From a virus, in IMG/VR virus record IMGVR_UViG_3300027749_000049, positions 62,001 to 126,000 of that record: DNA of 64,000 nucleotides; one strand, written 5' to 3'. Made by a program: the position numbers and the translations under genes. Below, in pieces: positions 15,514 through 21,862 of this stretch. The notes below the pieces were generated by a model, which had not been told where the DNA came from, ran no database searches, and worked only from the letters and a program-made list of their open reading frames with translations. Positions within the stretch are counted from its first letter, which is position 1; each line of letters opens with the position of its first letter.

Positions 15514-15960
15514 ATGGTAAACCTAAAAAAATTATTAGTAATAATTGCAGCTTGGAATCAAGCAGATCAGGATGAATCTACTTTAGCTGAATTACAATCT
15601 TACTATGCGGACAAAAATATCCAAGCTCTATCCTTGGAAGATCTGACAAGCCGTACGTCTTTCTTGCCTAATAGCCTTGTGATGACATGCGAAGATGATC
15701 CAAGAGATTCATGTTTTTATACAGAAGATGGAATTCATCTTACTCCAATAGTGATGATAGATGCAAATAGTCAAGAAGAAATAGATCCCAAAGAAGTTCT
15801 AACCGAAGAAGAAGCAGAAGACGAAGGTTACGAATACTACGACTTTGAAACGTTTATGGACCATTTCGAAGGATACGAAAACATACTACTAAACTTTAAA
15901 ATTACTAGAGTCAACAGTATTAAAGAAGGAACTGTACTTCGATTTGACGAATTTATCTAA
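15514..15960 (+). CDS. Unknown strongly acidic protein
   Basis: 148 residues, about a quarter Asp/Glu (VLTEEEAEDEGYEYYDFETF). Such acidic phage proteins often mimic DNA or bind basic partners, but no family is recognised. Single-gene unit ended by a terminator. Confidence 0.65.
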   Translation: MVNLKKLLVIIAAWNQADQDESTLAELQSYYADKNIQALSLEDLTSRTSFLPNSLVMTCEDDPRDSCFYTEDGIHLTPIVMIDANSQEEIDPKEVLTEEEAEDEGYEYYDFETFMDHFEGYENILLNFKITRVNSIKEGTVLRFDEFI

Positions 15961-15979
15961 AAACAATTAATCTAGCTAC

Positions 15980-16015
15980 AAAAAGCGGTTCGGAAACGGG
16001 CCGCTTTTTTTTTTT
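15980..16015 (+). terminator. Rho-independent terminator
   Basis: AAAAAGCGG and CCGCTTTTT with a long T-run. Confidence 0.85.
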
Positions 16016-16039
16016 GAAAATAATTGGAAAAAGTTTTTT

Positions 16040-16163
16040 ACTGTCAAGTTTTTGTTTTATATTAGCTTTGTAATTAATTTTACTACGGTTCGCTGAACAA
16101 GCGCAGAGGGTAGACTCCGACCTACGACACTGTGTAAGTTGTTAACACACGATTGTTAATAAC
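16040..16163 (+). ncRNA. Gene-free stretch, possible small structured RNA
   Basis: A variant promoter (TTTTTTACTGTCAAG, TTTTATATTAG, 16034-16068) is followed by about 80 bases with no ORF but with stems such as GTAG(G)...CCTAC and TGTGT/ACACA (near 16133-16149), then the next GTTAATAAC box. A short transcribed RNA is possible; nothing identifies a family. Confidence 0.35.
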
Positions 16164-16221
16164 TTTATTTAAAAATAATTCACAAATAATTTTTTAGTGT
16201 CAAACCTATTTGTTATATTTG
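16155..16221 (+). promoter_or_regulatory. Early-type promoter with GTTAATAAC box
   Basis: GTTAATAAC at 16155, TTTTTTAGTGTCAAA, TATATTTG at 16214; 59 bp. Confidence 0.8.
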
Positions 16222-16251
16222 CTCTATATTAATCAATTAAAAAAATCAACT

Positions 16252-16509
16252 ATGGCAAATTCAATGCAACCAATCAACGCTCAAATTCTTAGGTCAGAGT
16301 TAAATCAGCGTATCGTAAAATTCTTTTTTGTAAAGAAAGACGGCAGCCTCAGAGAGGTACATGGTACAACCAAACTTGCGCACGTTCCTGCGGACAAACA
16401 TCCACAAGGAGTACGTGAAACCCCAGCCAGCGTGATCACCTTCTGGGATCTCTTAGCGGGCGATTGGCGCAGTGCTAAAGTAGAAACACAATTCTTTATT
16501 AACGACTAA
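16252..16509 (+). CDS. SH3-like DUF2693-type protein
   Basis: 85 residues from the ATG after the leader. VKFFFVKKDGSLREVHGTTK then VITFWDLLAGDWRSAK matches the DUF2693/SH3-like beta-barrel family of small phage and Bacteroidetes proteins, where F-x-K-x-D-G-x-x-R and WRS-(F/A)-K are typical. Function unknown; possibly a nucleic-acid or protein binder. Confidence 0.78.
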   Translation: MANSMQPINAQILRSELNQRIVKFFFVKKDGSLREVHGTTKLAHVPADKHPQGVRETPASVITFWDLLAGDWRSAKVETQFFIND

Positions 16510-16528
16510 CCCCCTAAACCTAAATCAC

Positions 16529-16714
16529 ATGGCAACACAAGAAGCAATCAATGAAGCAATTGCCCAATGGGGCGAAGACGCAGTCTATCAAGCAATGGAA
16601 GTCGTAGCGATGTCAGATGCTGACGGAGCTTGGTCAATGTTCGAAGATATGGGCATGTTCGAATGCGCGGAAGTAGTAGAATTTCTTTACTTCGATGGTG
16701 CGGCTGACGACTAA
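16529..16714 (+). CDS. Unknown small acidic protein
   Basis: 61 residues, acidic and helical, Ala/Met-rich (QWGEDAVYQAMEVVAMSDAD). It follows the DUF2693 gene by 19 bp with a conserved CTAAACC leader. No family recognised. Confidence 0.6.
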   Translation: MATQEAINEAIAQWGEDAVYQAMEVVAMSDADGAWSMFEDMGMFECAEVVEFLYFDGAADD

Positions 16715-16768
16715 AGAATAAATAACTGTAGTACATTAGTAGTAATTAACCAATCAAAAATCAAACTT

Positions 16769-17899
16769 ATGCAAGAGAAAATCGGTAAAAAAGAAATCAC
16801 AGTCAGAGACTTTTTCGAGAACCACCATAGTGGTCGAGTTCCTAACTTAACAGTACAACAGCTGTACACGCAGTTCATGACGCAAGGCTCTGATGCTACT
16901 GGTATATCTTATGGCCTCTTCAATGGAGTAGTTAAGAAACTCCGCTTTGAGACCGGCGACTCCCTAGTCCCGGCTGCAGGTCAAAGTACAATAGCGCGCC
17001 CAACCTCACAAGACCAGGCGGACTCCGTAGTAACAATAAGCGACGAGCCGGAGATCTTCGAGATTGGATCAATGCAATTCCCTGACTTCAAGAAGTTTAC
17101 CACAGGTACAGTGTTTGACCAGTTAATGTCAGATCATGACGAAGAGGGCGGAGTGTTTGCAGGTACAGCCAATATAGTTATTGGAGAGTCAGGAGTTGGT
17201 AAGTCAACTATTACATTAGACCTCTTAGCTAAGATTAAACAGCAGCAACCGGATGCAAAGGTGCTCTATATCTCTAGTGAAATGACACGTAACGACTTGT
17301 ATTTCTATTACAAGAAAATGCCAATCATTGAAACTATTCCTACTCTCTTGATTATGGATTACCTACTAGGTCGTTTTGACAGGACCTTGCAAAAAGCAAT
17401 CAACGGCGACTATGACGTAATCTTAATTGACTCTCATCAGGATATTATTGTTAAACTAAAAGATGTCTTAGGCTGGAAGAGTACAAGAGCTGAGACTTGG
17501 TTAACCAATCTTATTATTGAAGCAGCAGACAAGAAAGGAAAAGCAATCTTTGCAATTCAACACATGACCAAAGGCGGTCAGTATGTTGGTTCAACCTATC
17601 TAAAGCATGCGACAACAAGTATGATGGAAATCCGCAAGGACGAGACTGGTCGCCGATACGCTGAGTTTACAAAGAACCGTCGTGGAGGTAGTCTGGTAGG
17701 TAAGCGCCTTTATTACTCCCTAGTAAACGGAGAGGTTCAATGGGACAAAGACTCATGGAGACAAGAGAATGTTGTTGCTGAACTTGCAGGTCAGGAGTCA
17801 GAACGCCGCCACCAGTTAGAGGGTCAGTTTAACGATCTTTTCTTGAGTGTTAAACGTCCAAGAACTGAAGAGGAAACTGCTGCTACTGAAGCCGAGTAG
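16769..17899 (+). CDS. RecA-fold (RadA/DnaB-like) ATPase
   Basis: 376 residues. An N-terminal 100-residue region (ITVRDFFENHHSGRVPNLTV) may be a winged-helix-like adaptor. The ATPase core has Walker A GESGVGKST at 139-147, a KVLYISSEM strand, Walker B YDVILID at 215-221, a sensor-like FAIQHM, and a late KNRRGG segment resembling the RadA signature. Probably acts in recombination or replication (helicase or strand-exchange related). It contains two copies of the CTCCCTAGT motif and lies directly before the DUF932 gene. Confidence 0.85.
   Translation: MQEKIGKKEITVRDFFENHHSGRVPNLTVQQLYTQFMTQGSDATGISYGLFNGVVKKLRFETGDSLVPAAGQSTIARPTSQDQADSVVTISDEPEIFEIGSMQFPDFKKFTTGTVFDQLMSDHDEEGGVFAGTANIVIGESGVGKSTITLDLLAKIKQQQPDAKVLYISSEMTRNDLYFYYKKMPIIETIPTLLIMDYLLGRFDRTLQKAINGDYDVILIDSHQDIIVKLKDVLGWKSTRAETWLTNLIIEAADKKGKAIFAIQHMTKGGQYVGSTYLKHATTSMMEIRKDETGRRYAEFTKNRRGGSLVGKRLYYSLVNGEVQWDKDSWRQENVVAELAGQESERRHQLEGQFNDLFLSVKRPRTEEETAATEAE
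16960..16971 (+). repeat. CTCCCTAGTCCC repeat inside the ATPase gene
   Basis: Exact 12-mer, translated in the frame giving S-L-V-P within a low-conservation linker. Confidence 0.85.
17716..17727 (+). repeat. CTCCCTAGTAAA variant in the ATPase gene
   Basis: Shares the 9-base core CTCCCTAGT; the last three bases are AAA instead of CCC. Encodes part of YYSLVNGEV. Confidence 0.6.
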
Positions 17900-17933
17900 T
17901 CGGAAACTAGTGCACAATTTTTAGTATATTAAC

Positions 17934-17942
17934 CTTATAAAA
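17934..17942 (+). promoter_or_regulatory. GTATATTAA promoter for DUF932 gene
   Basis: GTATATTAA after a TTTTT tract, 12 bp before the start codon region. Confidence 0.5.
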
Positions 17943-17954
17943 TAAAAAATAGAC

Positions 17955-19073
17955 ATGATAAACCAATCGCAATTCAACCAAGCAAAACAGGAACTTTCAG
18001 GATTAGATCCGTTAGTTAAGAGAGTAAAGCTCTCCGATATTATCTTAAATGATAATTCAATTAAACACAATTCAATTGAGATTGAAGGCTCAAGAGTTCC
18101 AGTCTCAGACAAGTTCTTCAACCGTCTAGGCCAAATGGTAAACCTTAATACTGGGTTAATGGGCAAAATGTCTAAGGTCGGGGACAAGGAGATCGAGACC
18201 AAGTTGTTGCAGTCAGTAAAAGCCTATTCTGAAACCCGCGATGGTGGTAAAGAGTTCTTATTGGTAGGCGACGGTGCAAGCCATCAGGTTACTAATATCG
18301 TGCGAGCTGACAAATACCACAGGTTATCTAACGATACCTTATTCGCGACTGCTGACACTATCCTAAATGAAATTCCGGATATGCATATCGAGTCTATTGA
18401 CCGTACTGGTCCAGGTGGAGTAAGTATTAATCTTATCCATGGCAGCCAAGTTGGTTACGAGAAAATTGGTAAGGACGAGGTATTCCGTTTTGGGATCTCC
18501 CTAGTAAATGGTGCTACATCAAGTCGAGTTGACGATTTCTTCTACCGCCTTGCATGCGCAAACGGTGCAGTTGCTCGTAACTTAAATACAGCATTTGAAT
18601 TTGGTAACGGCGACGAAGCCTTCCGTAAATTGCTAGAGCAAATGAGCGGTTGGGCAAAAGCAGGTTTTGTACCACGTACTTTCCAAGACAGACTGGAACG
18701 TGCAATGGTAACCAAAGCAAGCTATTCGGAAGTTGAAAAAGCCTTGTACTCAGTAACTGGTGCAATCGGCGAAAAGGATTTCGATATGGCTGCCAAGTTG
18801 GTAAAGGGTGCAGAACAACAGTTCTTCCCAGAATACGATGCGGCTACTAAACGTATCTTCCGTGCCGGCCACAATCCACTAAGCTTAACTGATGCTCAAA
18901 AGAAGTTTATCAAAACTGATGCTACGGTTTGGGATGTTGTTAACGAATTAACCTGGATTGGAAGTCATGATACAATCTTTGACCTTAAGAATTCAAAAGG
19001 TTTTAAAGTAGCAGGTGGTAATCTATTCGCTAAGACATGGGATCTAGAACATGCAGGTTTAGCGCAAATCTAA
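17955..19073 (+). CDS. DUF932-like phage/plasmid protein
   Basis: 372 residues. The middle part (TSSRVDDFFYRLACANGAVA after FRFGISLVNG) fits DUF932, in which a late R-(L/V)-x-C-x-N-G motif is diagnostic. DUF932 proteins occur in phages and plasmids and are often linked with DNA recombination or replication, but their biochemistry is unknown. Carries a CTCCCTAGTAAA copy at 18497. Followed by a terminator. Confidence 0.8.
   Translation: MINQSQFNQAKQELSGLDPLVKRVKLSDIILNDNSIKHNSIEIEGSRVPVSDKFFNRLGQMVNLNTGLMGKMSKVGDKEIETKLLQSVKAYSETRDGGKEFLLVGDGASHQVTNIVRADKYHRLSNDTLFATADTILNEIPDMHIESIDRTGPGGVSINLIHGSQVGYEKIGKDEVFRFGISLVNGATSSRVDDFFYRLACANGAVARNLNTAFEFGNGDEAFRKLLEQMSGWAKAGFVPRTFQDRLERAMVTKASYSEVEKALYSVTGAIGEKDFDMAAKLVKGAEQQFFPEYDAATKRIFRAGHNPLSLTDAQKKFIKTDATVWDVVNELTWIGSHDTIFDLKNSKGFKVAGGNLFAKTWDLEHAGLAQI
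18497..18508 (+). repeat. CTCCCTAGTAAA variant in the DUF932 gene
   Basis: Same 12-base variant as at 17716, again encoding S-L-V-N-G; these two could also reflect a shared protein motif. Confidence 0.55.
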
Positions 19074-19097
19074 TCCTTATATAATACACACTCTAAG

Positions 19098-19126
19098 AAG
19101 GGGTCCTCAACAGGGACCCCTTTTTT
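19098..19126 (+). terminator. Rho-independent terminator
   Basis: AAGGGGTCC and GGGACCCCTT around a short loop, then T-run. Confidence 0.9.
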
Positions 19127-19130
19127 GGGT

Positions 19131-19265
19131 TTAACCTTGACCTACATTGCGCTTAACATAGTACTTACTGTTCTTGCTTACTGATGTCTTCTTTTTAGAG
19201 TGGACACCAGGTCTGCGACGCTTGGCTTTGGCTACCCGATTGGTTGTGGTTGACTGTTTGGCCAT
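19131..19265 (-). CDS. Small highly basic conserved phage protein
   Basis: 44 residues, about 40 percent Lys/Arg. KRRRPGVHSKKKTSVSKNSK then YYVKRNVGQG matches a small basic protein found in many phages (pattern RPG(V/I)H-(A/S)-K...KNSK.Y.K...GQG), function unknown, perhaps nucleic-acid binding. Encoded opposite to its neighbours and sharing the terminator at 19098. Confidence 0.75.
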   Translation of the reverse strand: MAKQSTTTNRVAKAKRRRPGVHSKKKTSVSKNSKYYVKRNVGQG

Positions 19266-19397
19266 TAGTTAAATCTATATTTTTATACTATTTAATCCCA
19301 AAAACCGTGCAGTCCCGGCGAGGACCCTGGAATCGGCCCCAGGCCATGGGGATTTTCGTCACACAGTACTATCCTCGCCCCGAATATAAATAACCAT
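19266..19397. other. Intergenic region, GC rising
   Basis: About 130 bases between divergent genes. GC content rises sharply here (CCCGGCGAGGACCCTGG). CCCGGCGAGGA and its near-complement around 19310-19380 suggest a long imperfect inverted repeat. No gene seen. Confidence 0.4.
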
Positions 19398-19799
19398 ATG
19401 AAAGAAGCTTCTACATCAGACATTAGTTTTGTCCGGTTCTGTATTGCAGAATTAGGGATCGAAACAAGTCCCAATATCAGGATAGGCGATGACCACCGTA
19501 AGGCGCAAGAGCACCGAGCTATGGGTTACTATAGTCCAGCAGATAACTTGATCTGGGTGTTACGCGGTAGTCGGGTACCTGCAGACTGGTATCGAACCCT
19601 AGCCCATGAATTGGTCCACTGGCGCCAGCGCGAGCTAGGCCAAGGTTTGGACGGTGCAGACGGTAGCGAAATCGAGAATGAAGCTAACTCTAAAGCAGCA
19701 GTACTCTTACGGGAATGGGGTAGAAGAGATGAATTAATTTATGTCTTACCTAATGAGGCGCAACCGGCTGACCCCCAAGTAGAGCCTGCGACCCCATAA
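19398..19799 (+). CDS. Zinc metallopeptidase-like protein
   Basis: 133 residues. AHELVHWRQRELGQG is a zincin HExxH motif, with a probable third ligand in EIENEANSKA. The family (IrrE/SprT-like small zincins) is common in phages; substrates are unknown. The start is the only ATG before the conserved core. Its last 50 bases overlap the convergent recombinase-like gene. Confidence 0.75.
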   Translation: MKEASTSDISFVRFCIAELGIETSPNIRIGDDHRKAQEHRAMGYYSPADNLIWVLRGSRVPADWYRTLAHELVHWRQRELGQGLDGADGSEIENEANSKAAVLLREWGRRDELIYVLPNEAQPADPQVEPATP

Positions 19800-20415
19800 T
19801 CAGGTAGCTTAAGTCTTCCTTTAACTCTGCCCTGTATTCTTCCTGATACAGGGTTTTTTGTATAACATGCAGTTCAACACCGTGCCAGACCAGGAATCTC
19901 TCTAGAATCTCAGCACCCGCAAACCTGGCCAGCCTGTCCGGGGTCTCAACTATAACCATGCTTATCTGCTTGCGTAACACTAAGTCAAAGATCTTGTCTA
20001 GCCCAGACCTGCCGACTAGGCTACCAGCCTTACCGACCTCCGCAATTACCTGGTCTACCCTGATCCCGGCCGCCGTGCAGTAGGCTAGCACCCGGTCCTG
20101 CTGAGCCTGCAGCCGGGTTCGGGATGAGACGCCGGCCGCGCCCTGGTCCGGAATTCCCGCCGCCCGGCAGTAGACTACGACTTCCCTAGACTGGGGTAGT
20201 TTACTCCCTAGTAGCTTCAAGAGGTCCTGCTTGTCGTAGTAGATCCGGCCGTTGATCTCGTTCTTCCAGTGTCTTAGGGTACCGGCTTTAACGTAGCGGT
20301 CTAGGGTCTTTAAGGAAATACCTAGGAATTCCGCGGCCCCCTTCTTGTACACGAGCTCGCCGGTTGGGAACTCGGTTAGGGGTCTAGAGTCTGGGGTCTG
20401 GGCTGGTTCCTGCAT
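19750..20415 (-). CDS. IS607-type serine-recombinase-like protein lacking the usual catalytic Ser
   Basis: 221 residues: an N-terminal MerR-type helix-turn-helix (AAEFLGISLKTLDRYVKAGT, about 27-46) and a resolvase domain (about 77-190). The domain keeps VVVYCRAAG, the Arg-bearing ETPDRLARFAG loop and ELHVIQ, but the active-site RVS(S) is replaced by RAAG. A VSSRTRLQAQQD segment follows a small insertion and could hold a displaced serine. No TnpB partner is visible, and the gene is very GC-rich, unlike its surroundings. Likely a domesticated or degenerate transposon gene. Confidence 0.72.
   Translation of the reverse strand: MQEPAQTPDSRPLTEFPTGELVYKKGAAEFLGISLKTLDRYVKAGTLRHWKNEINGRIYYDKQDLLKLLGSKLPQSREVVVYCRAAGIPDQGAAGVSSRTRLQAQQDRVLAYCTAAGIRVDQVIAEVGKAGSLVGRSGLDKIFDLVLRKQISMVIVETPDRLARFAGAEILERFLVWHGVELHVIQKTLYQEEYRAELKEDLSYLIMGSQALLGGQPVAPH
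20204..20212 (+). repeat. CTCCCTAGT core within recombinase-like gene
   Basis: Nine-base core on the + strand, antisense to the recombinase-like gene. Confidence 0.5.
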
Positions 20416-20566
20416 GGGGTTATTTATCTACTGCCCGGCCTGCCCGCTTGGACAGCCCCCGGCCCCGGGTCCAGCAGTGTCCATATACTTCTCGAGTCCG
20501 GGCCCCCTCTAGAGCCCGGGAGCCTGCTCGGGTCCGTGGAGGCCGCGGTCGCCGTACTCCCTAGTC

Positions 20567-20740
20567 CCCATGAATGCACAGCTTGTACCCTTTGGGCGGT
20601 GGCAAGCAGGGGTACTCCCTAGTCCCACGGGGCCGGGGTCAGGGCTGGGCTCGGCTGGCCTGGCAGGGGTACTCCCTAGTCCCGAGCCGGGCTGGCCTGG
20701 TTGGGTAGAGCCGGGCTGGCTGCAGGTACTCCCTAGTCCT
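20567..20740 (+). repeat. Array of four CTCCCTAGTCC(C/T) copies
   Basis: Copies start at 20567, 20625, 20672 and 20729 (spacings 58, 47 and 57), all on the + strand and each preceded by GTA (GGGGTA or similar). The first three are the exact 12-mer; the last ends in T. The spacings are close to multiples of one helical turn. Confidence 0.88.
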
Positions 20741-20800
20741 GGGTAACCAGGACATGGGCCTGCCCTAGACTTGGCTAGTCTAGTAGTCAGGGTCTATAGG

Positions 20801-20848
20801 ATAGGGTTCTGAATAGGGTTGGGTATAGGGTTGGGTATACGGGTTATT
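20801..20848 (+). repeat. Four 12-bp tandem repeats
   Basis: Imperfect units ATAGGGTTCTGA, ATAGGGTTGGGT (twice) and ATACGGGTTATT run head to tail, resembling telomere-like G/T repeats. Confidence 0.75.
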
Positions 20849-20986
20849 TTTCTTTTTATGTATATAAGTAGACAGAGTCTTGCCTGGAGAGTTTCTTCTT
20901 AGATTAGTATCTTTACTTAGAGTAGTAGGGCGCGCCTCTAAGCTTTGGGACGCAGGCATACCCACGGCCAGGACCCGGACCGATTG

Positions 20987-20996
20987 GGTATATTAG
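20987..20996 (+). promoter_or_regulatory. GGTATATTAG promoter for the tRNA-like cluster
   Basis: GGTATATTAG ends 7 bases before the first tRNA-like gene. Confidence 0.55.
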
Positions 20997-21003
20997 ACTC
21001 AAT

Positions 21004-21088
21004 AGTCAGGTGGCTGAAATGGTAACAGCACAACGAAACTCTTAGGGTTGTTGGTCAAAACTTATAGGTTCGATTCCTGTCCTGATTA
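21004..21088 (+). tRNA. tRNA-like gene A, expanded anticodon loop
   Basis: Acceptor AGTCAGG/CCTGATT, D-arm GCTG...CAGC, T-arm ATAGG-TTCGATT-CCTGT are all good, and length (85) fits a class II (Leu/Ser-type) tRNA. The anticodon stem that pairs well is ACAAC/GTTGT, which encloses a 12-base loop (GAAACTCTTAGG) rather than 7. No anticodon can be assigned with confidence. 3' end is ACA, no encoded CCA. Confidence 0.65.
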
Positions 21089-21091
21089 CAA

Positions 21092-21162
21092 ATAAATGAG
21101 TTCACAATTTGCCGATGCACTTCGCCATGCGGATTCACAATGGGCTAATGTACCTCATTTAT
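21092..21162 (+). ncRNA. Structured spacer RNA between tRNA-like genes
   Basis: A perfect 9-bp closing stem (ATAAATGAG/CTCATTTAT) encloses about 53 bases that contain TTCACAAT twice. No T-loop sequence is present, so it is not a tRNA. Confidence 0.5.
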
Positions 21163-21164
21163 AC

Positions 21165-21241
21165 AGTCAGGTAGCTAAATGGGTAAAGCGGTTCCTCTTC
21201 ACAAAGATGGAATGATGCAGGTTCGAGTCCTGTCCTGACTA
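21165..21241 (+). tRNA. tRNA-like gene B, anticodon arm is one long hairpin
   Basis: Acceptor AGTCAGG/CCTGACT, D-arm GCTAAATGGGTAAAGC and T-arm GCAGG-TTCGAGT-CCTGT are tRNA-like. The anticodon arm folds as GTTCC-TCTT-CACA-AAGA-T-GGAAT, a 9-bp hairpin with a 4-base loop, leaving no standard 7-base anticodon loop. Confidence 0.6.
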
Positions 21242-21252
21242 CACAGATTAAT

Positions 21253-21262
21253 GGTATAATAA
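21253..21262 (+). promoter_or_regulatory. GGTATAATAA promoter within the tRNA-like cluster
   Basis: Matches the GGTATAwTA element; suggests that genes C-E form a separate transcript. About 70 bases of untranslated leader with a GTGCAC palindrome follow. Confidence 0.5.
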
Positions 21263-21335
21263 CCCTATAAAAGTAGAAACAACGTCTCCCCAGTTTCTTG
21301 TTCCGTGCACGGAAAGGATTTATAAGGAGCAATTT

Positions 21336-21441
21336 AGTCAGGTGGCGGAATGGTAGACGCTAAGAAAGAGATAAACTTTGTACTTCACATGATGGTACAC
21401 TAAAGCATTATCTCGTATAGGTTCGAATCCTATCCTGACTA
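21336..21441 (+). tRNA. tRNA-like gene C with a long extended anticodon stem
   Basis: Acceptor AGTCAGG/CCTGACT, Leu-type D-arm (GGCGGAATGGTAGACGC) and T-arm ATAGG-TTCGAAT-CCTAT. Between D- and T-arms lies an extended hairpin: GAGATAA/TTATCTC, CTTT/AAAG and TGTAC/GTACA stacked under an 11-base loop (TTCACATGATG). Length is 106 bases against about 85 for class II tRNAs. Confidence 0.6.
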
Positions 21442-21443
21442 CA

Positions 21444-21523
21444 AATAGATGTATTGATCGTCTAGCGGTAAGACATATCGTAAGATAAGACGCAGGTTCA
21501 AATCCTGGGTATTTGCATCTATT
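21444..21523 (+). tRNA. tRNA-like element D with a tetraloop in place of the anticodon arm
   Basis: D-arm GTC-TAGCGGTAA-GAC and T-arm (GCAGG-TTCAAAT-CCTGG) are recognisable. Between them is TATC-GTAA-GATA, a 4-bp hairpin with a GNRA-type loop and no anticodon. The outer ends pair as AATAGATG/CATCTATT, but this stem is not directly next to the T-arm, so the acceptor is uncertain. Confidence 0.45.
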
Positions 21524-21527
21524 AAAT

Positions 21528-21611
21528 AGTCAGGCGGCGAGCATGGTGGCACCTACCCAAGTGGCTTGAGCTCGTTAATGGTCCATACCCGTTCGAATCG
21601 GGTCCTGACTA
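21528..21611 (+). tRNA. tRNA-like gene E
   Basis: Acceptor AGTCAGG/CCTGACT and T-arm ACCCG-TTCGAAT-CGGGT are perfect. The D- and anticodon arms do not fold in the usual way; one reading has a loop CTACCCAA, another places CAAG-TGG-CTTG as a mini-hairpin. No anticodon assigned. Confidence 0.55.
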
Positions 21612-21625
21612 CTAATATAAAAATA

Positions 21626-21862
21626 ATGAAAGCAATACTTGAATTTGACTTAACTGATCCGGCTGATGTTGAAGCCCACCTACGTTGTGTACAGTCCTTG
21701 GAGCTGGTGCTCTTTGTGCTCAAGATAGAAGCCGACCTCAGGGCTAAACTAAAGCACGGCGAGCTCAGCGAATGCGAATGGCGAACCCTTGACAAGTTCA
21801 GGGAAGAGTTTTATGCAGAGCTCAATGGGCACGGTATTAACCTTGACAAGCTGATTAGTTAG
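21626..21862 (+). CDS. Unknown small acidic protein
   Basis: 78 residues from the ATG at 21626; a longer frame would run into tRNA-like gene E. Acidic and helical (LTDPADVEAHLRCVQSLELV, CEWRTLDKFREEFYAELNG). Resembles small phage proteins of unknown function. Confidence 0.65.
   Translation: MKAILEFDLTDPADVEAHLRCVQSLELVLFVLKIEADLRAKLKHGELSECEWRTLDKFREEFYAELNGHGINLDKLIS

Larger units (their letters stand above)
20416..20986. other. GC-rich repeat island
   Basis: About 570 bases without a convincing gene. The left 350 bases are GC-rich with repeated GGCTGG/CTCGGCTGG words; the right part turns AT-rich before a GGTATATTAG promoter at 20987. It holds the four-copy CTCCCTAGTCC array and the 12-bp tandem repeats. 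Confidence 0.65.

Noticed and set aside
17716-18508. CTCCCTAGTAAA as two more full copies of the 12-mer
   Set aside because: Both encode S-L-V-N-G in frame, so a shared protein motif is an equally good explanation; counted only as core matches.
19750-20415. Active IS607 transposon
   Set aside because: No TnpB gene, no visible ends, and the usual catalytic serine is missing.
20567-20740. CRISPR array
   Set aside because: The repeat is only 12 bases, spacers are GC-rich and similar to each other, and there are no cas genes.
20780-20965. Leftward ORF with PYTQPYTQPY repeats
   Set aside because: It is the antisense reading of the 12-bp tandem repeats; no start context or family.
21004-21611. 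tmRNA within the tRNA-like cluster
   Set aside because: No element has the Ala acceptor with G3-U70, nor a tag ORF; elements are too short.
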